DNA of 64,000 nt from JACCZX01 sp963829995 (GCA_963829995.1 CAWHKW010000024.1:51461-115460), one strand, 5' to 3'; shown: positions 9,182-18,588, numbered from the stretch's first letter. The notes: generated by a model from the letters alone, not told the origin. Made by a program: numbers and translations.

Positions 9182-11312
9182 CTACTGCTGCTGTGCTGCT
9201 GCGGCGGGGTTGTCGCCCCCAACTGCCTTCATCGATAGCCGCACGCGCCCTTTTTCGTCGGCCTCGATCACTTTGACCTTGACCGCCTGGCCTTCCTTCA
9301 AATAGTCGGCAACCGCGTTGACTCGCTCGTTGGCGATCTGCGAAATGTGCAGCAAGCCATCCTTGCCCGGCAGGATCTGCACGATCGCGCCGAAGTCGAG
9401 CAGGCGCAGCACGGTGCCGTCGTACACCCGGCCGACTTCGACTTCCGCCGTCAGCTCGGCGATGCGGCGCTGCGCCTCACGGCCCTTGTCCTGATCGACG
9501 CTGGCGATGATGATCGTGCCATCGTCCTCGATGTCGATTTGCGTGCCGGTCTCTTCGGTCAGCGCGCGAATTACCGCACCGCCCTTGCCGATCACATCGC
9601 GAATCTTCTCCGGATTGATCTTCATCTTGATCATGCGCGGCGCAAACGCGGACAGCTCACCGCGCGAAGCTCCGATGGCATCCTGCATCTTCTGCAGGAT
9701 ATGCATGCGCGCTTCCTTCGCCTGTGCGAGCGCGACCTGCATGATCTCGCGCGTGATGCCTTCAATCTTGATGTCCATCTGCAGCGCGGTAACTCCGGTC
9801 GCGGTGCCCGCCACCTTGAAGTCCATGTCGCCTAGATGATCTTCGTCACCGAGAATGTCGGTCAGCACAGCGAACTTGTTGCCTTCCTTGATCAGCCCCA
9901 TCGCGACCCCGGCCACGTGCGCCTTCATCGGCACGCCGGCGTCCATCAGCGCGAGACACCCGCCGCACACCGACGCCATCGACGATGAGCCGTTCGATTC
10001 AGTAATCTCGGAGACGACCCGCAGCGAATACTGAAAATCTTCGTACGACGGCAGGCACGCCACCAGTGCGCGCTTCGCCAGGCGGCCGTGGCCGACCTCG
10101 CGCCGCTTCGGTGCGCCGACGCGGCCGGTTTCGCCGGTCGCAAACGGTGGCATGTTGTAGTGAAGCATGAAGCGCTCGCGATACTCGCCCTGCAGCGCGT
10201 CGATGATCTGCTCGTCCTGCTTGGTGCCGAGCGTTGCGATCACCAGCGCCTGCGTTTCGCCGCGCGTAAAGAGAGCCGAACCATGCGTACGCGGCAATAC
10301 ACCGAGACGAATCTCGATCGGGCCGCACGGTCCGCGTGTCGCGACCGTCGATGCGCGGCTCGCCGTCGAGGATCTGGCTGCGAACGATCTTGGCCTCGAG
10401 ATCGAACATCATGTTGCTTAGCTCGTTGCCGTCGACCGCCGGCTGACCGTTGGCGGTGGCATTCGCTGCTGCATCGCTAATAGTCGATGCGTAAATTTCC
10501 TTGATGCGATTCTGGCGCGCCTGTTTGCTGCGCATCTGATACGCCTCGCGCAGCGCCTGGCCGGCGTTCTGCACGACGGAAGCCATCAGCGCTTCATTCT
10601 TCGCCGCAGGCTGCCATTCCCACGCCGGCTTGCCTGCGTCGCGCACCATATCGTGAATCGCGTTGATCACGACCTGCATCTGCTGGTGGCCGTGCATCAC
10701 GCCGCCAAGCATCACATCCTCGGGCAACTGATCGGCTTCTGACTCGACCATCAGCACCGCACGCTCCGTGCCGGCAACGACCAGATTCAGTTGCGAAGTC
10801 TTCAGCTGTGTCGCGGTCGGGTTGATCACATATTGACCATCGACATAGCCGACGCGCGCTGCGCCGATCGGGCCCTTGAACGGAATTCCTGCCAGCGACA
10901 CCGCCGCTGAAGCGCCGATTAGCGCCGGGATATCCGGGTCGATCTCGGCGTCCACGGACAGCACATGAATCACGACTTGCACTTCGTTGTAAAAACCATC
11001 CGGAAACAACGGACGCAGCGGACGATCGATCAGGCGCGACGTCAGCGTTTCCTTTTCCGACGGGCGGCCTTCGCGCTTGAAAAACCCACCCGGAATGCGG
11101 CCGGCTGCGTAGGTTTTCTCGACGTAGTCGACTGTCAGCGGGAAGAAATCCTGCCCGGGCTTCGCCACTCGGCGTGCGACGACCGTCGCCAGCACCACGG
11201 TGTCGCCGACCGAACACAGCACCGCGCCGTCAGATTGCCGGGCGATCTCGCCCGTTTCAAGGGTTACCGTATGCGCGCCATATGAAAAACTCTTCGTGAC
11301 TTTCTCAAACAT
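9182..11312 (-). CDS. pnp: Polyribonucleotide nucleotidyltransferase (one +1 frameshift)
   Basis: PNPase, the phosphorolytic 3'-5' exoribonuclease of RNA turnover. Two RNase PH domains, a KH domain (VIGKGGAVIRAL) and a C-terminal S1 domain (GRVYDGTVLRLLDFGAIVQ) are all present. The frame is interrupted at 10320-10322: N-terminal part to GRDTRTVRP, then the rest from RLGVLPRTHGSALFTRGE. Removing one G of the GGG run restores a 709-residue protein, the normal length. The ATG at 11312 (MFEKVTKSF) is chosen over 11318 because AAGGA lies six bases before it. It follows rpsO across a terminator-like hairpin, as in other bacteria where PNPase controls its own mRNA. Confidence 0.93.
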
Positions 11313-11359
11313 TCTCATTCCTTTGTCATTCGCGGCGTCCGATCAGATCGACAGAACGC

Positions 11360-11391
11360 AAAAAGCCCGCGCGGACCGTTCCGTGCGGGCT
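11360..11391 (-). terminator. Rho-independent terminator/attenuator between rpsO and pnp
   Basis: On the minus strand AGCCCGC and GCGGGCT pair around a short inner stem, followed directly by TTTTTGCG. It lies 20 bases past the rpsO stop and 47 bases before the pnp start, so partial readthrough would link rpsO and pnp expression. Confidence 0.85.
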
Positions 11392-11411
11392 CAGGTGTTT
11401 CGTACCGGACA

Positions 11412-11681
11412 CTACTTGCGCAGTCCGAGGCTATCGATAAGCCCCTTGTACGAATCGGGGTTCTTGCCTTTTAAGTAATCGAGCAACTTGCGGCGGCGGC
11501 TGACCATTTTCAGCAAACCGCGGCGTGAGTGATGATCCTTGACGTGCGCCTTGAAGTGGTCGGTCAACTCATTGATGCGCGCGGTTAACAGCGCGATTTG
11601 CACTTCGGGCGATCCGGTGTCGGCCTGCGCGCGCTGGTACTTGGCGACGATTTCCGACTTGTTGATATCTGCAACTGACAT
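11412..11681 (-). CDS. rpsO: 30S ribosomal protein S15
   Basis: Small-subunit protein that binds 16S rRNA early in assembly. From the ATG at 11681 it is 89 residues (MSVADINKSEIV...DSLGLRK), exactly the usual length, with the conserved GSPEVQIALLTARI and HHSRRGLLKMVSRRRKLLDYL segments. An AAAGGGA ribosome-binding site lies six bases upstream of this ATG; the longer open frame upstream is not coding. The Leu-Asp variation at the C-terminus is normal. Confidence 0.97.
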   Translation of the reverse strand: MSVADINKSEIVAKYQRAQADTGSPEVQIALLTARINELTDHFKAHVKDHHSRRGLLKMVSRRRKLLDYLKGKNPDSYKGLIDSLGLRK

Positions 11682-11781
11682 GGCGTCCCTTTCGTTGAAT
11701 TGCGACTCGCGGACACGGAAGGATGGCCGTGCCGTGAAAAGCTGGCGATTGTAACAGCGTCGCGGAGCTGGCTGCGTCGCG

Positions 11782-12212
11782 AAGCGCAAGCGTTGGGCGG
11801 AGCTGGCCTGCCTGGGCGTCGGGCACTGAAGTGCCAACCACTGCGGTACTCACAACGCCGGCGCGAAATAAGGCTAAAGCGTTATTTCGCTTAACAGCCC
11901 CGGCGTTGCTCCGTTCCTCGGGCGACGCCCCGAAGGCAGGCCAGCTCCGCCCAACGCTTGCGCTTGAGACAGTCTCACTTGGTGGGGGGAAGGAAAAAAA
12001 CACCTCGTGCGAGGCAGTGTCGCGACAGCAGCGGCTGGCGCAGCTGCGCCGCCTTTGAGTCGTCGCCCGAGGAACGGAGCGCCAGCGGGGCGGTTAAGGG
12101 CCTGCCTGTCTGAGCGCAGCGAGTTGCAGGCCCGCCGCTGGCGTGAGTACCGCAGTGGTTGGCACTTTAGTGCCCGACGACGTAGGCGGCGCAGCTGCGC
12201 CAGCCGCTGCTG
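11782..12212. repeat. Noncoding mosaic of nested inverted repeats between rpsO and a binding-protein gene
   Basis: This fills most of the 548-bp gene-free stretch 11682-12229. Four pairs of inverted arms are visible: 11782-11812 with 11935-11965 (31 bp, exact), 11818-11853 with 12143-12178 (36 bp, one mismatch), 11908-11926 with 12062-12080 (19 bp, exact) and 12026-12054 with 12184-12212 (29 bp, exact). A local hairpin lies at 11863-11890 (GCGAAATAA/TTATTTCGC). Open frames here are short and made of repeat sequence. No transposase is present. It looks like accumulated palindromic repeat elements, perhaps several nested insertions. Confidence 0.85.
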
Positions 12213-12229
12213 CATGAGAACTAAACGAA

Positions 12230-13504
12230 CTACCGCAACGGCCAAGTCATCTCACAGCGGGTCGGACGTTCGTTCTGCGCTGGCGTAACGATAAGCCGCG
12301 AGCGGAAACCGTAGCCGCTTCCTTCGACGTCATATCGCACGCCAGGCGACCCCTGCTTTTCCATCACCGACACGACCAAGGGGCCAATCAGCTGGTGATC
12401 CGCGGCCCGCAGCGTCACGTTTCCGATTGGATTGCCGTCGCTCGCTTCGAACTTCATGCCGGACAACGCGCGCGCCACCGCGAGCGCGTCGTCGGCTCCT
12501 GCCGCCTCGATCGCTCGCACCAGCATCTCGATCATCACGATCGATCGCGCTTGGAAAAAGTCGTCACGTGCATCGGGAAATCGGCGGCGGAATTCCTGAT
12601 AGACGTGCTCCATCGAGGCAGGCAGGGCGTTCGGGTGCCATTCGGCTACTGCATGCACGCGCCCGACTCCCGCATCACCGATCGTTGCGGGCGCGCCGAG
12701 TCCGTTGCCGTAGAACGTATAAAAGCTCGCGCCCAGCCCACCCTCACGTGCAGCCCGCACCAGAAGCGTCAGATCGTTGCCCCAATTGCCGGTGATCACC
12801 GTGTCGGCGCCGCTGTCCCTGATCTTCGCCACATACGGCGCGAAGTCGCGCACCTTGCCGACCGGATGCAGTTCGTCCCCGACGACCCTGACCCGCTGCG
12901 CGCGTTGCGCGAGCATCGAACGCGCATTTGCCGCGACCTGCTGGCCAAAGCTGTAGTCCTGATTCAGCAGATAGACCTTCGATACGGTTGCGTCGGCGGC
13001 CAGCGCCTCGACCAGCGCCGCCATGCGCATCTCGACATGCGCATCGAAGCGGAAATGCCACGGGCTGCATCGCTCATTGGTCAATGCGGGATCGACAGCC
13101 GAGTAGTTCAAAAACAGCACGCGGTCTGCAGGAACTCGCTCGTTATGTTTGTTGACCGCATCGATCAACGCCGCCGCAACGGCCGAAGAGTTGCCTTGCA
13201 GCACGATCGCGATGCGGGCATCGGTAACGCGCCGCAGCTGCGTCAACGCTTCTTCCACCTGACCTTTTGAATCAAACAGCTCCAGCCGGAGCGGACGTGC
13301 GCCGTTCGGAAGCCTGACCCCTCCGCGCGCGTTGATGCGCTCGACCGCAAACAACAGGTTGCGCGCGACTGCCTCACCAGCGTTGGCGAATGGACCCGAG
13401 AACGCCTCGATCATCCCCAATCGGATGGGAGCCGGTGGCAAACCTTGTGCGGTTGCCGCACCGCTCAGCAGCGCGCAAACAACCGCGGCCCATGCGTGCT
13501 TCAA
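12230..13504 (-). CDS. ABC transporter substrate-binding protein, branched-chain amino acid type (Peripla_BP_6)
   Basis: Periplasmic type I binding protein of the LivK/amide family, 424 residues. A signal peptide (MKHAWAAVVCALLSGAATAQG) precedes a typical first strand PIRLGMIEAFSGPFANAGEAVARN and the hinge region GADTVITGNWGNDL. The ligand cannot be told; relatives bind branched-chain amino acids, amides or urea. No permease or ATPase gene of this family is adjacent. The ATG lies 18 bases past the leuA stop, so it may be read through from leuA. The 3' end abuts the repeat mosaic. Confidence 0.88.
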   Translation of the reverse strand: MKHAWAAVVCALLSGAATAQGLPPAPIRLGMIEAFSGPFANAGEAVARNLLFAVERINARGGVRLPNGARPLRLELFDSKGQVEEALTQLRRVTDARIAIVLQGNSSAVAAALIDAVNKHNERVPADRVLFLNYSAVDPALTNERCSPWHFRFDAHVEMRMAALVEALAADATVSKVYLLNQDYSFGQQVAANARSMLAQRAQRVRVVGDELHPVGKVRDFAPYVAKIRDSGADTVITGNWGNDLTLLVRAAREGGLGASFYTFYGNGLGAPATIGDAGVGRVHAVAEWHPNALPASMEHVYQEFRRRFPDARDDFFQARSIVMIEMLVRAIEAAGADDALAVARALSGMKFEASDGNPIGNVTLRAADHQLIGPLVVSVMEKQGSPGVRYDVEGSGYGFRSRLIVTPAQNERPTRCEMTWPLR

Positions 13505-13522
13505 CGAGCCTCCGCAAGTACG

Positions 13523-15073
13523 TTAGGCAACCAGCGATGTCTGCGGGTTGAGCCGCTCGCCCGTCATGTACAGCTTGTTCAGTGCATTCAGATAAGCCTT
13601 CGCCGATGCCGTGATGATGTCGGGATCGGCGCCGGTGCCATTCACGATGCGGCCGGCGCGTCCCAACCGCACCGTGACTTCGCCCTGCGCGTCAGTGCCG
13701 GTGGTAATGGCATTCACTGAATAAAGCAGCAGCTCACAGCCGCTTTTGACCTGGCTCTCGATCGCCTTCAGGGACGCATCGACCGGCCCGTCGCCCTCCG
13801 ACTCTGCCGACACTTTCTCGGCGCCGATCGAGAACACGATCCTCGCGTGCGGCCGCTGCCCGGTCTGAGACTGCTGCATCATCGAAATCAACTTGAAGTG
13901 CTCGTCGTGCGGCGTGACCGATTCGTCGGAGAACAGCGCCTGAATGTCTTCGTCGAAGATCTCTGACTTGCGGTCGGCAAGTTCCTTGAATGCGGCAAAG
14001 GCGGCGTTCAGCTCGGTTTCGCTCTCAAGCGGAATCGCGAGCTCCGTAACGCGCTGCTTGAATGCGTTGCGGCCCGACAGCTTGCCCAGCACGATCTTGT
14101 TGGCGCTCCAGCCGACGTCCTCGGCCCGCATGATCTCGTACGTATCGCGCGCCTTCAGCACACCGTCCTGATGAATGCCCGATGCGTGCGCAAACGCGTT
14201 GGCGCCGACCACCGCCTTGTTTGGCTGCACGGCAAAGCCGGTGATGCTGGCGACCAGCTTTGATGCCGGCACGATCTGCGTTGTATCGATGCCGACGTCG
14301 AGGTCGAAAAAGTCGCGTCGCGTGCGCACCGCCATGACAACTTCTTCCAGCGAACAGTTGCCCGCCCGCTCACCGAGCCCGTTGATCGTGCACTCGACCT
14401 GCCGCGCCCCACCGATCATCACGCCCGCGAGCGAATTCGCGACGGCCATGCCGAGGTCATTGTGGCAATGCACACTCCAGATGGCCTTGTCCGAGTTGGG
14501 TACCCGCTCGCGCAGCATGCGCAGGAATTGACCGTACAGTTCGGGCACCGCATACCCCACCGTGTCTGGGATGTTGATCGTGGTTGCGCCCTCCGCAATG
14601 GCAGCTTCCAACACGCGGCACAGAAAATCCGGCTCCGAGCGATAGCCGTCTTCGGGGGAGAACTCGACGTCGTCGGTAAATTGCCGCGCAAAGCGCACTG
14701 AAAGTTTTGCCTGCTCGTGCACCTGCTCCGGCGACATGCGCAGTTTCTTTTCCATGTGCAGGGCCGAAGTTGCAATAAAGGTATGAATGCGCTTCGACCT
14801 GGCGCCCTGCAATGCTTCCGCGGCGCGGCTGATATCACGATCGTTGGCGCGCGCCAAAGAACACACGGTCGAGTCCTTGATCGCATTGGCAATCGATTTG
14901 ACCGCATCGAAGTCGCCATTTGAAGATGCTGCGAAGCCCGCTTCGATCACATCGACTCGCAGGCGCTCAAGCTGCTTTGCAATGCGCAGCTTTTCCTCGC
15001 GCGTCATCGAAGCGCCTGGGCTTTGCTCGCCATCGCGCAAGGTGGTGTCAAAAATGATCAAACGGTCGGACAT
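13523..15073 (-). CDS. leuA: 2-isopropylmalate synthase
   Basis: First committed step of leucine synthesis: condenses acetyl-CoA with 2-ketoisovalerate. The 516-residue protein has the N-terminal HMGL-like TIM barrel (FDTTLRDGEQSPGASM near residues 8-23, HCHNDLGMAVANSL metal site, GERAGNCSLEEV) and the C-terminal LeuA dimer regulatory domain that senses leucine. The ATG at 15073 (MSDRLIIFD) has GGAG six bases upstream; a TTG at 15088 is less likely. A candidate Leu-rich leader peptide and terminator structure lie in front of it, so transcription is probably attenuated by leucine supply. It follows psd-pssA, as in other Burkholderiales. Confidence 0.96.
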   Translation of the reverse strand: MSDRLIIFDTTLRDGEQSPGASMTREEKLRIAKQLERLRVDVIEAGFAASSNGDFDAVKSIANAIKDSTVCSLARANDRDISRAAEALQGARSKRIHTFIATSALHMEKKLRMSPEQVHEQAKLSVRFARQFTDDVEFSPEDGYRSEPDFLCRVLEAAIAEGATTINIPDTVGYAVPELYGQFLRMLRERVPNSDKAIWSVHCHNDLGMAVANSLAGVMIGGARQVECTINGLGERAGNCSLEEVVMAVRTRRDFFDLDVGIDTTQIVPASKLVASITGFAVQPNKAVVGANAFAHASGIHQDGVLKARDTYEIMRAEDVGWSANKIVLGKLSGRNAFKQRVTELAIPLESETELNAAFAAFKELADRKSEIFDEDIQALFSDESVTPHDEHFKLISMMQQSQTGQRPHARIVFSIGAEKVSAESEGDGPVDASLKAIESQVKSGCELLLYSVNAITTGTDAQGEVTVRLGRAGRIVNGTGADPDIITASAKAYLNALNKLYMTGERLNPQTSLVA

Positions 15074-15086
15074 GTGGGTCTCCAGC

Positions 15087-15213
15087 AAAAACAGTCGTGG
15101 TCTTTCCTCGCCCGGCTCGCGGCTCAGGCGCGGTAGTACACAAATTGTGGGAGTGAGTTATCTGCGCGCGGGGCGCAGCAGTAGCAGCGCCAGCGGCAAG
15201 CGAGGCGCGACTG
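15087..15213 (-). promoter_or_regulatory. Candidate leucine attenuator in front of leuA
   Basis: On the coding strand the segment CAGTCGCGCCTCGC (15200-15213), just before the Leu codons of the leader peptide, can pair with the segment at 15092-15111 (GCGAGG ... CGACTG), which is followed at once by TTTTT (15087-15091). A ribosome stalled on the Leu codons would cover the first segment and prevent this pairing; a ribosome that runs on would leave it free. That is attenuation logic, but the loop is large and the folding was done by eye. Confidence 0.45.
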
Positions 15214-15247
15214 AGATTCGAGTGGTACGAGTGATGAGGCGGCTCAT
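15158..15247 (-). CDS. leuL: leuA leader peptide, 29 residues, Leu-rich
   Basis: A short frame starting with ATG at 15247 and ending in TAA at 15158 encodes 29 residues beginning MSRLITRTTRIS and ending LPLALLLLRPARR. Seven residues are leucine, four of them consecutive (CTG CTA CTG CTG). It lies 84 bases before the leuA start in the same direction. Such peptides make ribosomes pause when charged tRNA-Leu is scarce. No good ribosome-binding site precedes it; the candidate promoter places the transcript start about at the ATG, so it may be leaderless. Confidence 0.7.
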   Translation of the reverse strand: MSRLITRTTRISVAPRLPLALLLLRPARR

Positions 15248-15255
15248 TCGCAGCG

Positions 15256-15284
15256 AGTCTACGGCCAAAGCGTTTTACAAACAA
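15256..15284 (-). promoter_or_regulatory. Candidate sigma-70 promoter for the leuA leader
   Basis: On the minus strand TTGTTT (15279-15284) and TAGACT (15256-15261) are separated by 17 bases, between the pssA stop and the leader peptide. The -35 match is poor (TTG only) and the -10 match is four of six. Confidence 0.45.
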
Positions 15285-15289
15285 CCGTG

Positions 15290-16150
15290 TTATTCGGACC
15301 CGGCAGCCGCATCCTGAGGTGCCGGCGGCGGCTTCGCAGGCGGCACGGGCTTGACCGGGTTCGGTTGGTGTCGATACCAGCGCCACGCCAAGTACACGTA
15401 GCCTGAGAGCGCGTAACAGCAGAACAGCGTGAACAGCACGATCGGCGGATCGGAGGACACGAAGAAGATCAGGGCAATCGCGGCAACCAAAACCCAGAAG
15501 GGCACGCTGCGGCCAAGCTGGAAACTCTTGCCACTGTAAAACGGCGCACTCGAAACCATCGTGAAGCCGGCATAAACGGTCAGGATAAATGCTGCCCAAG
15601 GCAACCACGCTTCGCGGATCGGAAACTTGTTGTCCACGGCGAGCCAGACGAAACCTGCAATCAACGCTGCCGCGGCGGGACTTGGTAACCCCTGAAAGAA
15701 ACGCTTGTCGATGACGCCGAGATTTGCGTTGAAGCGCGCCAGGCGCAACGCGGCGCCCGCGCAATACACGAACGCGCCTGCCCATCCCCAACGGCCCAGA
15801 TCCTGCAGTGCCCACTCGTACATCACCAACGCCGGCGCAACGCCAAACGACGTCATGTCGGCGAGCGAATCGAACTGTTCACCGAACGCGCTTTGCGTGT
15901 TAGTCAGGCGCGCGACACGCCCGTCCATGCCGTCGAGGACCAGTGCGGCAAAAACCGCGATCGCCGCGAGCTCGAATTGCTGATTCATCGCCTGCACGAT
16001 CGCGAAGAATCCCGCGAACAGGTTGCCCAAAGTGAACAGATTCGGCAGCAAGTAGATGCCACGCCGGCGGGGCGCAATGCGTGGCGCCTCCTCAAGGATC
16101 GGCGCAGCCTGCAAGCCGAACGGGCGCGGTTTGCGGCGACGGAAGCGCAT
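15290..16150 (-). CDS. pssA: CDP-diacylglycerol-serine O-phosphatidyltransferase
   Basis: Integral membrane enzyme that makes phosphatidylserine from CDP-diacylglycerol and serine. The CDP-alcohol phosphatidyltransferase signature DG-x2-AR-x8-G-x3-D-x3-D is complete (DGRVAR...GEQFDSLAD). Several hydrophobic segments follow, and the C-terminus is Pro-rich and soluble. The ATG at 16150 (MRFRRRKPRPFG) is chosen because it overlaps the psd TGA as TGATG; the frame is open further upstream only as a shadow of psd. Length 286 residues. With psd it forms the phosphatidylethanolamine pathway. Confidence 0.94.
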   Translation of the reverse strand: MRFRRRKPRPFGLQAAPILEEAPRIAPRRRGIYLLPNLFTLGNLFAGFFAIVQAMNQQFELAAIAVFAALVLDGMDGRVARLTNTQSAFGEQFDSLADMTSFGVAPALVMYEWALQDLGRWGWAGAFVYCAGAALRLARFNANLGVIDKRFFQGLPSPAAAALIAGFVWLAVDNKFPIREAWLPWAAFILTVYAGFTMVSSAPFYSGKSFQLGRSVPFWVLVAAIALIFFVSSDPPIVLFTLFCCYALSGYVYLAWRWYRHQPNPVKPVPPAKPPPAPQDAAAGSE

Positions 16151-16788
16151 CAGAGTTCGGCGATGACCGTGGTGGTCGCGTGCACCTTGTCGCCGACTGC
16201 AACCTTTGGCCGCGCCGACAACGGCAGATACACATCGACCCGGGAGCCAAAGCGGATAAAACCATAGCGCTGACCGCGTGCCAGCGCTTGACCCGGTTTC
16301 ACGTAGCACAGGATGCGCCGCGCGATCAGACCGGCGACTTGCACCACCGAAATCCGCTGCCCGTCCGGCAGCTTCACGACCAGCGCGTTGCGCTCATTTT
16401 CGGTTGACGCCTTGTCAAGATCGGCATTGACGAATGTGCCGGCCTGATATTCGACCCTCTCGATGGTGCCGTCGACCGGTGAACGGTTGCTGTGAACGTT
16501 GAATACGTTCATGAACACGCTCACCAGCAACGAATCGGCCTTCGTATACGGATCAACCGTTTTCTGAACTCGAACAACGCGCCCGTCAGCAGGTGACAAG
16601 ACCACATTCGGTTGCGTGGGAATCGCGCGCGGAGGGTCGCGAAAAAACTGAATGATGAAAATCGCAATCAACCACAACGGCAGCGACCATGCGAACCCGA
16701 CGAAAACGGCGACAAGAAGCGCGGCCACAATCGCGGCCCCGATGTACGGCCAACCTTCACGCGCCAGAATGGGATGCGGGTAGTTCAA
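16150..16788 (-). CDS. psd: Phosphatidylserine decarboxylase proenzyme, short type
   Basis: Decarboxylates phosphatidylserine to phosphatidylethanolamine. The self-cleavage site that yields the pyruvoyl group is visible near the C-terminus as RFGSRVDVYLP (cleavage between Gly and Ser). Also conserved are FFRDPPR, SPADGRVV and VFMNVFNVHSNRSPVDG. The N-terminus is a hydrophobic anchor. I start at TTG 16788 (MNYPHPILAREGWP), which matches the N-terminus I remember for Burkholderia relatives and gives 212 residues. A TTG at 16827 would add 13 residues. Confidence 0.92.
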   Translation of the reverse strand: MNYPHPILAREGWPYIGAAIVAALLVAVFVGFAWSLPLWLIAIFIIQFFRDPPRAIPTQPNVVLSPADGRVVRVQKTVDPYTKADSLLVSVFMNVFNVHSNRSPVDGTIERVEYQAGTFVNADLDKASTENERNALVVKLPDGQRISVVQVAGLIARRILCYVKPGQALARGQRYGFIRFGSRVDVYLPLSARPKVAVGDKVHATTTVIAEL

Positions 16789-16829
16789 CAGCTGGTCCCG
16801 AAGAGTGTCAAAGCGGCAAGGACGCAAGA

Positions 16830-17546
16830 CTACGGCAAGAATCGCGCCTTTCCTGTGACGGTCAAGCGTTCGATCGAGCGGCCCGACTCAAACGTCGGCG
16901 ACGTCACGGCATCCGAGGCAACCTGGGCTCTCATCATCATCGGTTGCGGCGGGCCCGTTTCGCGCACGCCGAAATTGACTTCTTCGATCCGGATGCGATT
17001 CGGCGGAACACCCATTGCTTGCCCCGCCGCGCCGAAGCGCGAATTCAGGTTGGCCATCGCAAGCTGAATCAACTGCGCTTCGACCTTCTCGCGCGCAGCT
17101 TTCGACAGCCTGAAATCGACGCCACCCAGCGCCAGAAACGGCTGAGCCGCGGCAACGGTCTTGGGTAACACGCCGAGATTTTCGGTCTTCACAGTCACCC
17201 CCTGACGTACACGCCAGCCGGTGATGACGCGATTGGTACCGCTTGAATACACAGGATAGCTGCTGTACCCGGAGGTCTCCACCTGTGCTTTTGGGTCGGC
17301 GCGCTTCAGCGCAGCAGTTCCATCGCCCACGCGCTGATTGACCAGCGACTGCGCCCGCGTGAGATCGGCATCCTGCGCTTCGTAGAAAAAATTGGCGACA
17401 GCCTCGTCGTTGGCCAGCTCGACCTCGGCCGCGCCCGTCATCAATACGAGCGTTCCAGCGGGAGGCATCGTCGCTGGCTGCGCCTGCGCAATGGCTGGCG
17501 CAAGCGCTGCCAGCGCAACTGCAACGCTTGCCAAAACTCGTCTCAT
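16830..17546 (-). CDS. SIMPL-domain (DUF541) periplasmic protein
   Basis: 238-residue exported protein with a clear signal peptide (MRRVLASVAVALAALAPAIAQAQ). The rest matches the SIMPL/DUF541 family: a repeated pattern of strands with GYSSYPVYSSGTNRVITGWRVRQGVTV in the middle and a C-terminal segment ending in LTVTGKARFLP. Family members are found in the periplasm and outer membrane; their biochemical role is not settled. It is codirectional between ilvC and psd, with 15 bases to ilvC, so probably in the same transcript. Confidence 0.85.
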   Translation of the reverse strand: MRRVLASVAVALAALAPAIAQAQPATMPPAGTLVLMTGAAEVELANDEAVANFFYEAQDADLTRAQSLVNQRVGDGTAALKRADPKAQVETSGYSSYPVYSSGTNRVITGWRVRQGVTVKTENLGVLPKTVAAAQPFLALGGVDFRLSKAAREKVEAQLIQLAMANLNSRFGAAGQAMGVPPNRIRIEEVNFGVRETGPPQPMMMRAQVASDAVTSPTFESGRSIERLTVTGKARFLP

Positions 17547-17561
17547 CGTTTGCTCCCGGGC

Positions 17562-18578
17562 CTAATTTTTGGCCTGATCCACCAGTCGGTTGGCCTTGAT
17601 CCACGGCATCATCCCGCGCAGCTTTTCGCCGATCTGCTCGATCGGATGCTCGGCCGTCATGCGACGTCGTGCCGTCAGGGTTGGCGCTCCGGCGCGGTTC
17701 TCGAGGATGAAGTCGCGTGCGTACTCGCCCGACTGGATGCGGTCGAGCGCGGCGCGCATCGCCTTCTTCGTCTCCGCCGTGACGATCTTGGGTCCGGTCA
17801 CGTACTCGCCGTATTCCGCGTTGTTCGAGATCGAGTAGTTCATGTTGGCGATCCCGCCTTCATAGATCAGGTCGACGATCAACTTCACCTCGTGCAGGCA
17901 CTCGAAGTACGCCATTTCGGGCGCGTAGCCGGCGTCGATCAGCGTCTCATAGCCGGCCTTGATCAGTTCAACAACGCCGCCGCACAGGACAGTTTGCTCA
18001 CCGAACAGGTCGGTTTCGGTTTCTTCGCGGAAATTCGTCTCGATAATCCCGGCCTTGCCGCCCCCGATTGCGCAGGCGTACGACAACGCGAGATCGCGCG
18101 CCATGCCGGACGAATCCTTATGCATCGCAATCAAGCATGGAACACCGCCACCCTGCTTGTACGTCGAGCGCACGGTGTGGCCCGGTGCCTTGGGTGCGAT
18201 CATGATCACGTCGAGATCGGCACGGGGCTGGATTTGCCCATAGTGAATGTTGAACCCGTGCGCGAACGCGAGCGCAGCGCCTTGTTTCATGTTTGCCGCG
18301 ACCGACTCGTTGTAAACCTGCGCGTGATTTTCGTCAGGCAGCAGGATCATCACGATGTCTGCACCCTTCACGGCATCCGCGACCTCCTTGACTTTCAGGC
18401 CCGCGCCTTCGGCTTTTTTCCATGACACGCCACCGGTGCGCAAGCCGATCGTTACTTTGACGCCCGAATCGGTCAGGTTCTGCGCATGCGCGTGGCCCTG
18501 CGATCCGTACCCGATGATCGCAACGTGCTTGCCCTTCACGAGTGACAGATCAGCGTCTTTGTCGTAGTAGATCTTCAT
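17562..18578 (-). CDS. ilvC: Ketol-acid reductoisomerase (NADP-dependent), class I
   Basis: Second common step of isoleucine, valine and leucine synthesis: alkyl migration and NADPH reduction of acetohydroxy acids. The 338-residue length is that of class I enzymes. The Rossmann motif GYGSQGHAHAQN lies near residues 25-36, and the C-terminal domain has the Mg-binding acidic residues in the helical knot (for example DLFGEQTVLCGG and ECLHEVKLIVDLIYEGG). It follows ilvN after a 171-bp spacer filled by an element with inverted ends. Confidence 0.97.
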   Translation of the reverse strand: MKIYYDKDADLSLVKGKHVAIIGYGSQGHAHAQNLTDSGVKVTIGLRTGGVSWKKAEGAGLKVKEVADAVKGADIVMILLPDENHAQVYNESVAANMKQGAALAFAHGFNIHYGQIQPRADLDVIMIAPKAPGHTVRSTYKQGGGVPCLIAMHKDSSGMARDLALSYACAIGGGKAGIIETNFREETETDLFGEQTVLCGGVVELIKAGYETLIDAGYAPEMAYFECLHEVKLIVDLIYEGGIANMNYSISNNAEYGEYVTGPKIVTAETKKAMRAALDRIQSGEYARDFILENRAGAPTLTARRRMTAEHPIEQIGEKLRGMMPWIKANRLVDQAKN

Positions 18579-18588
18579 TGTTCCCCCC

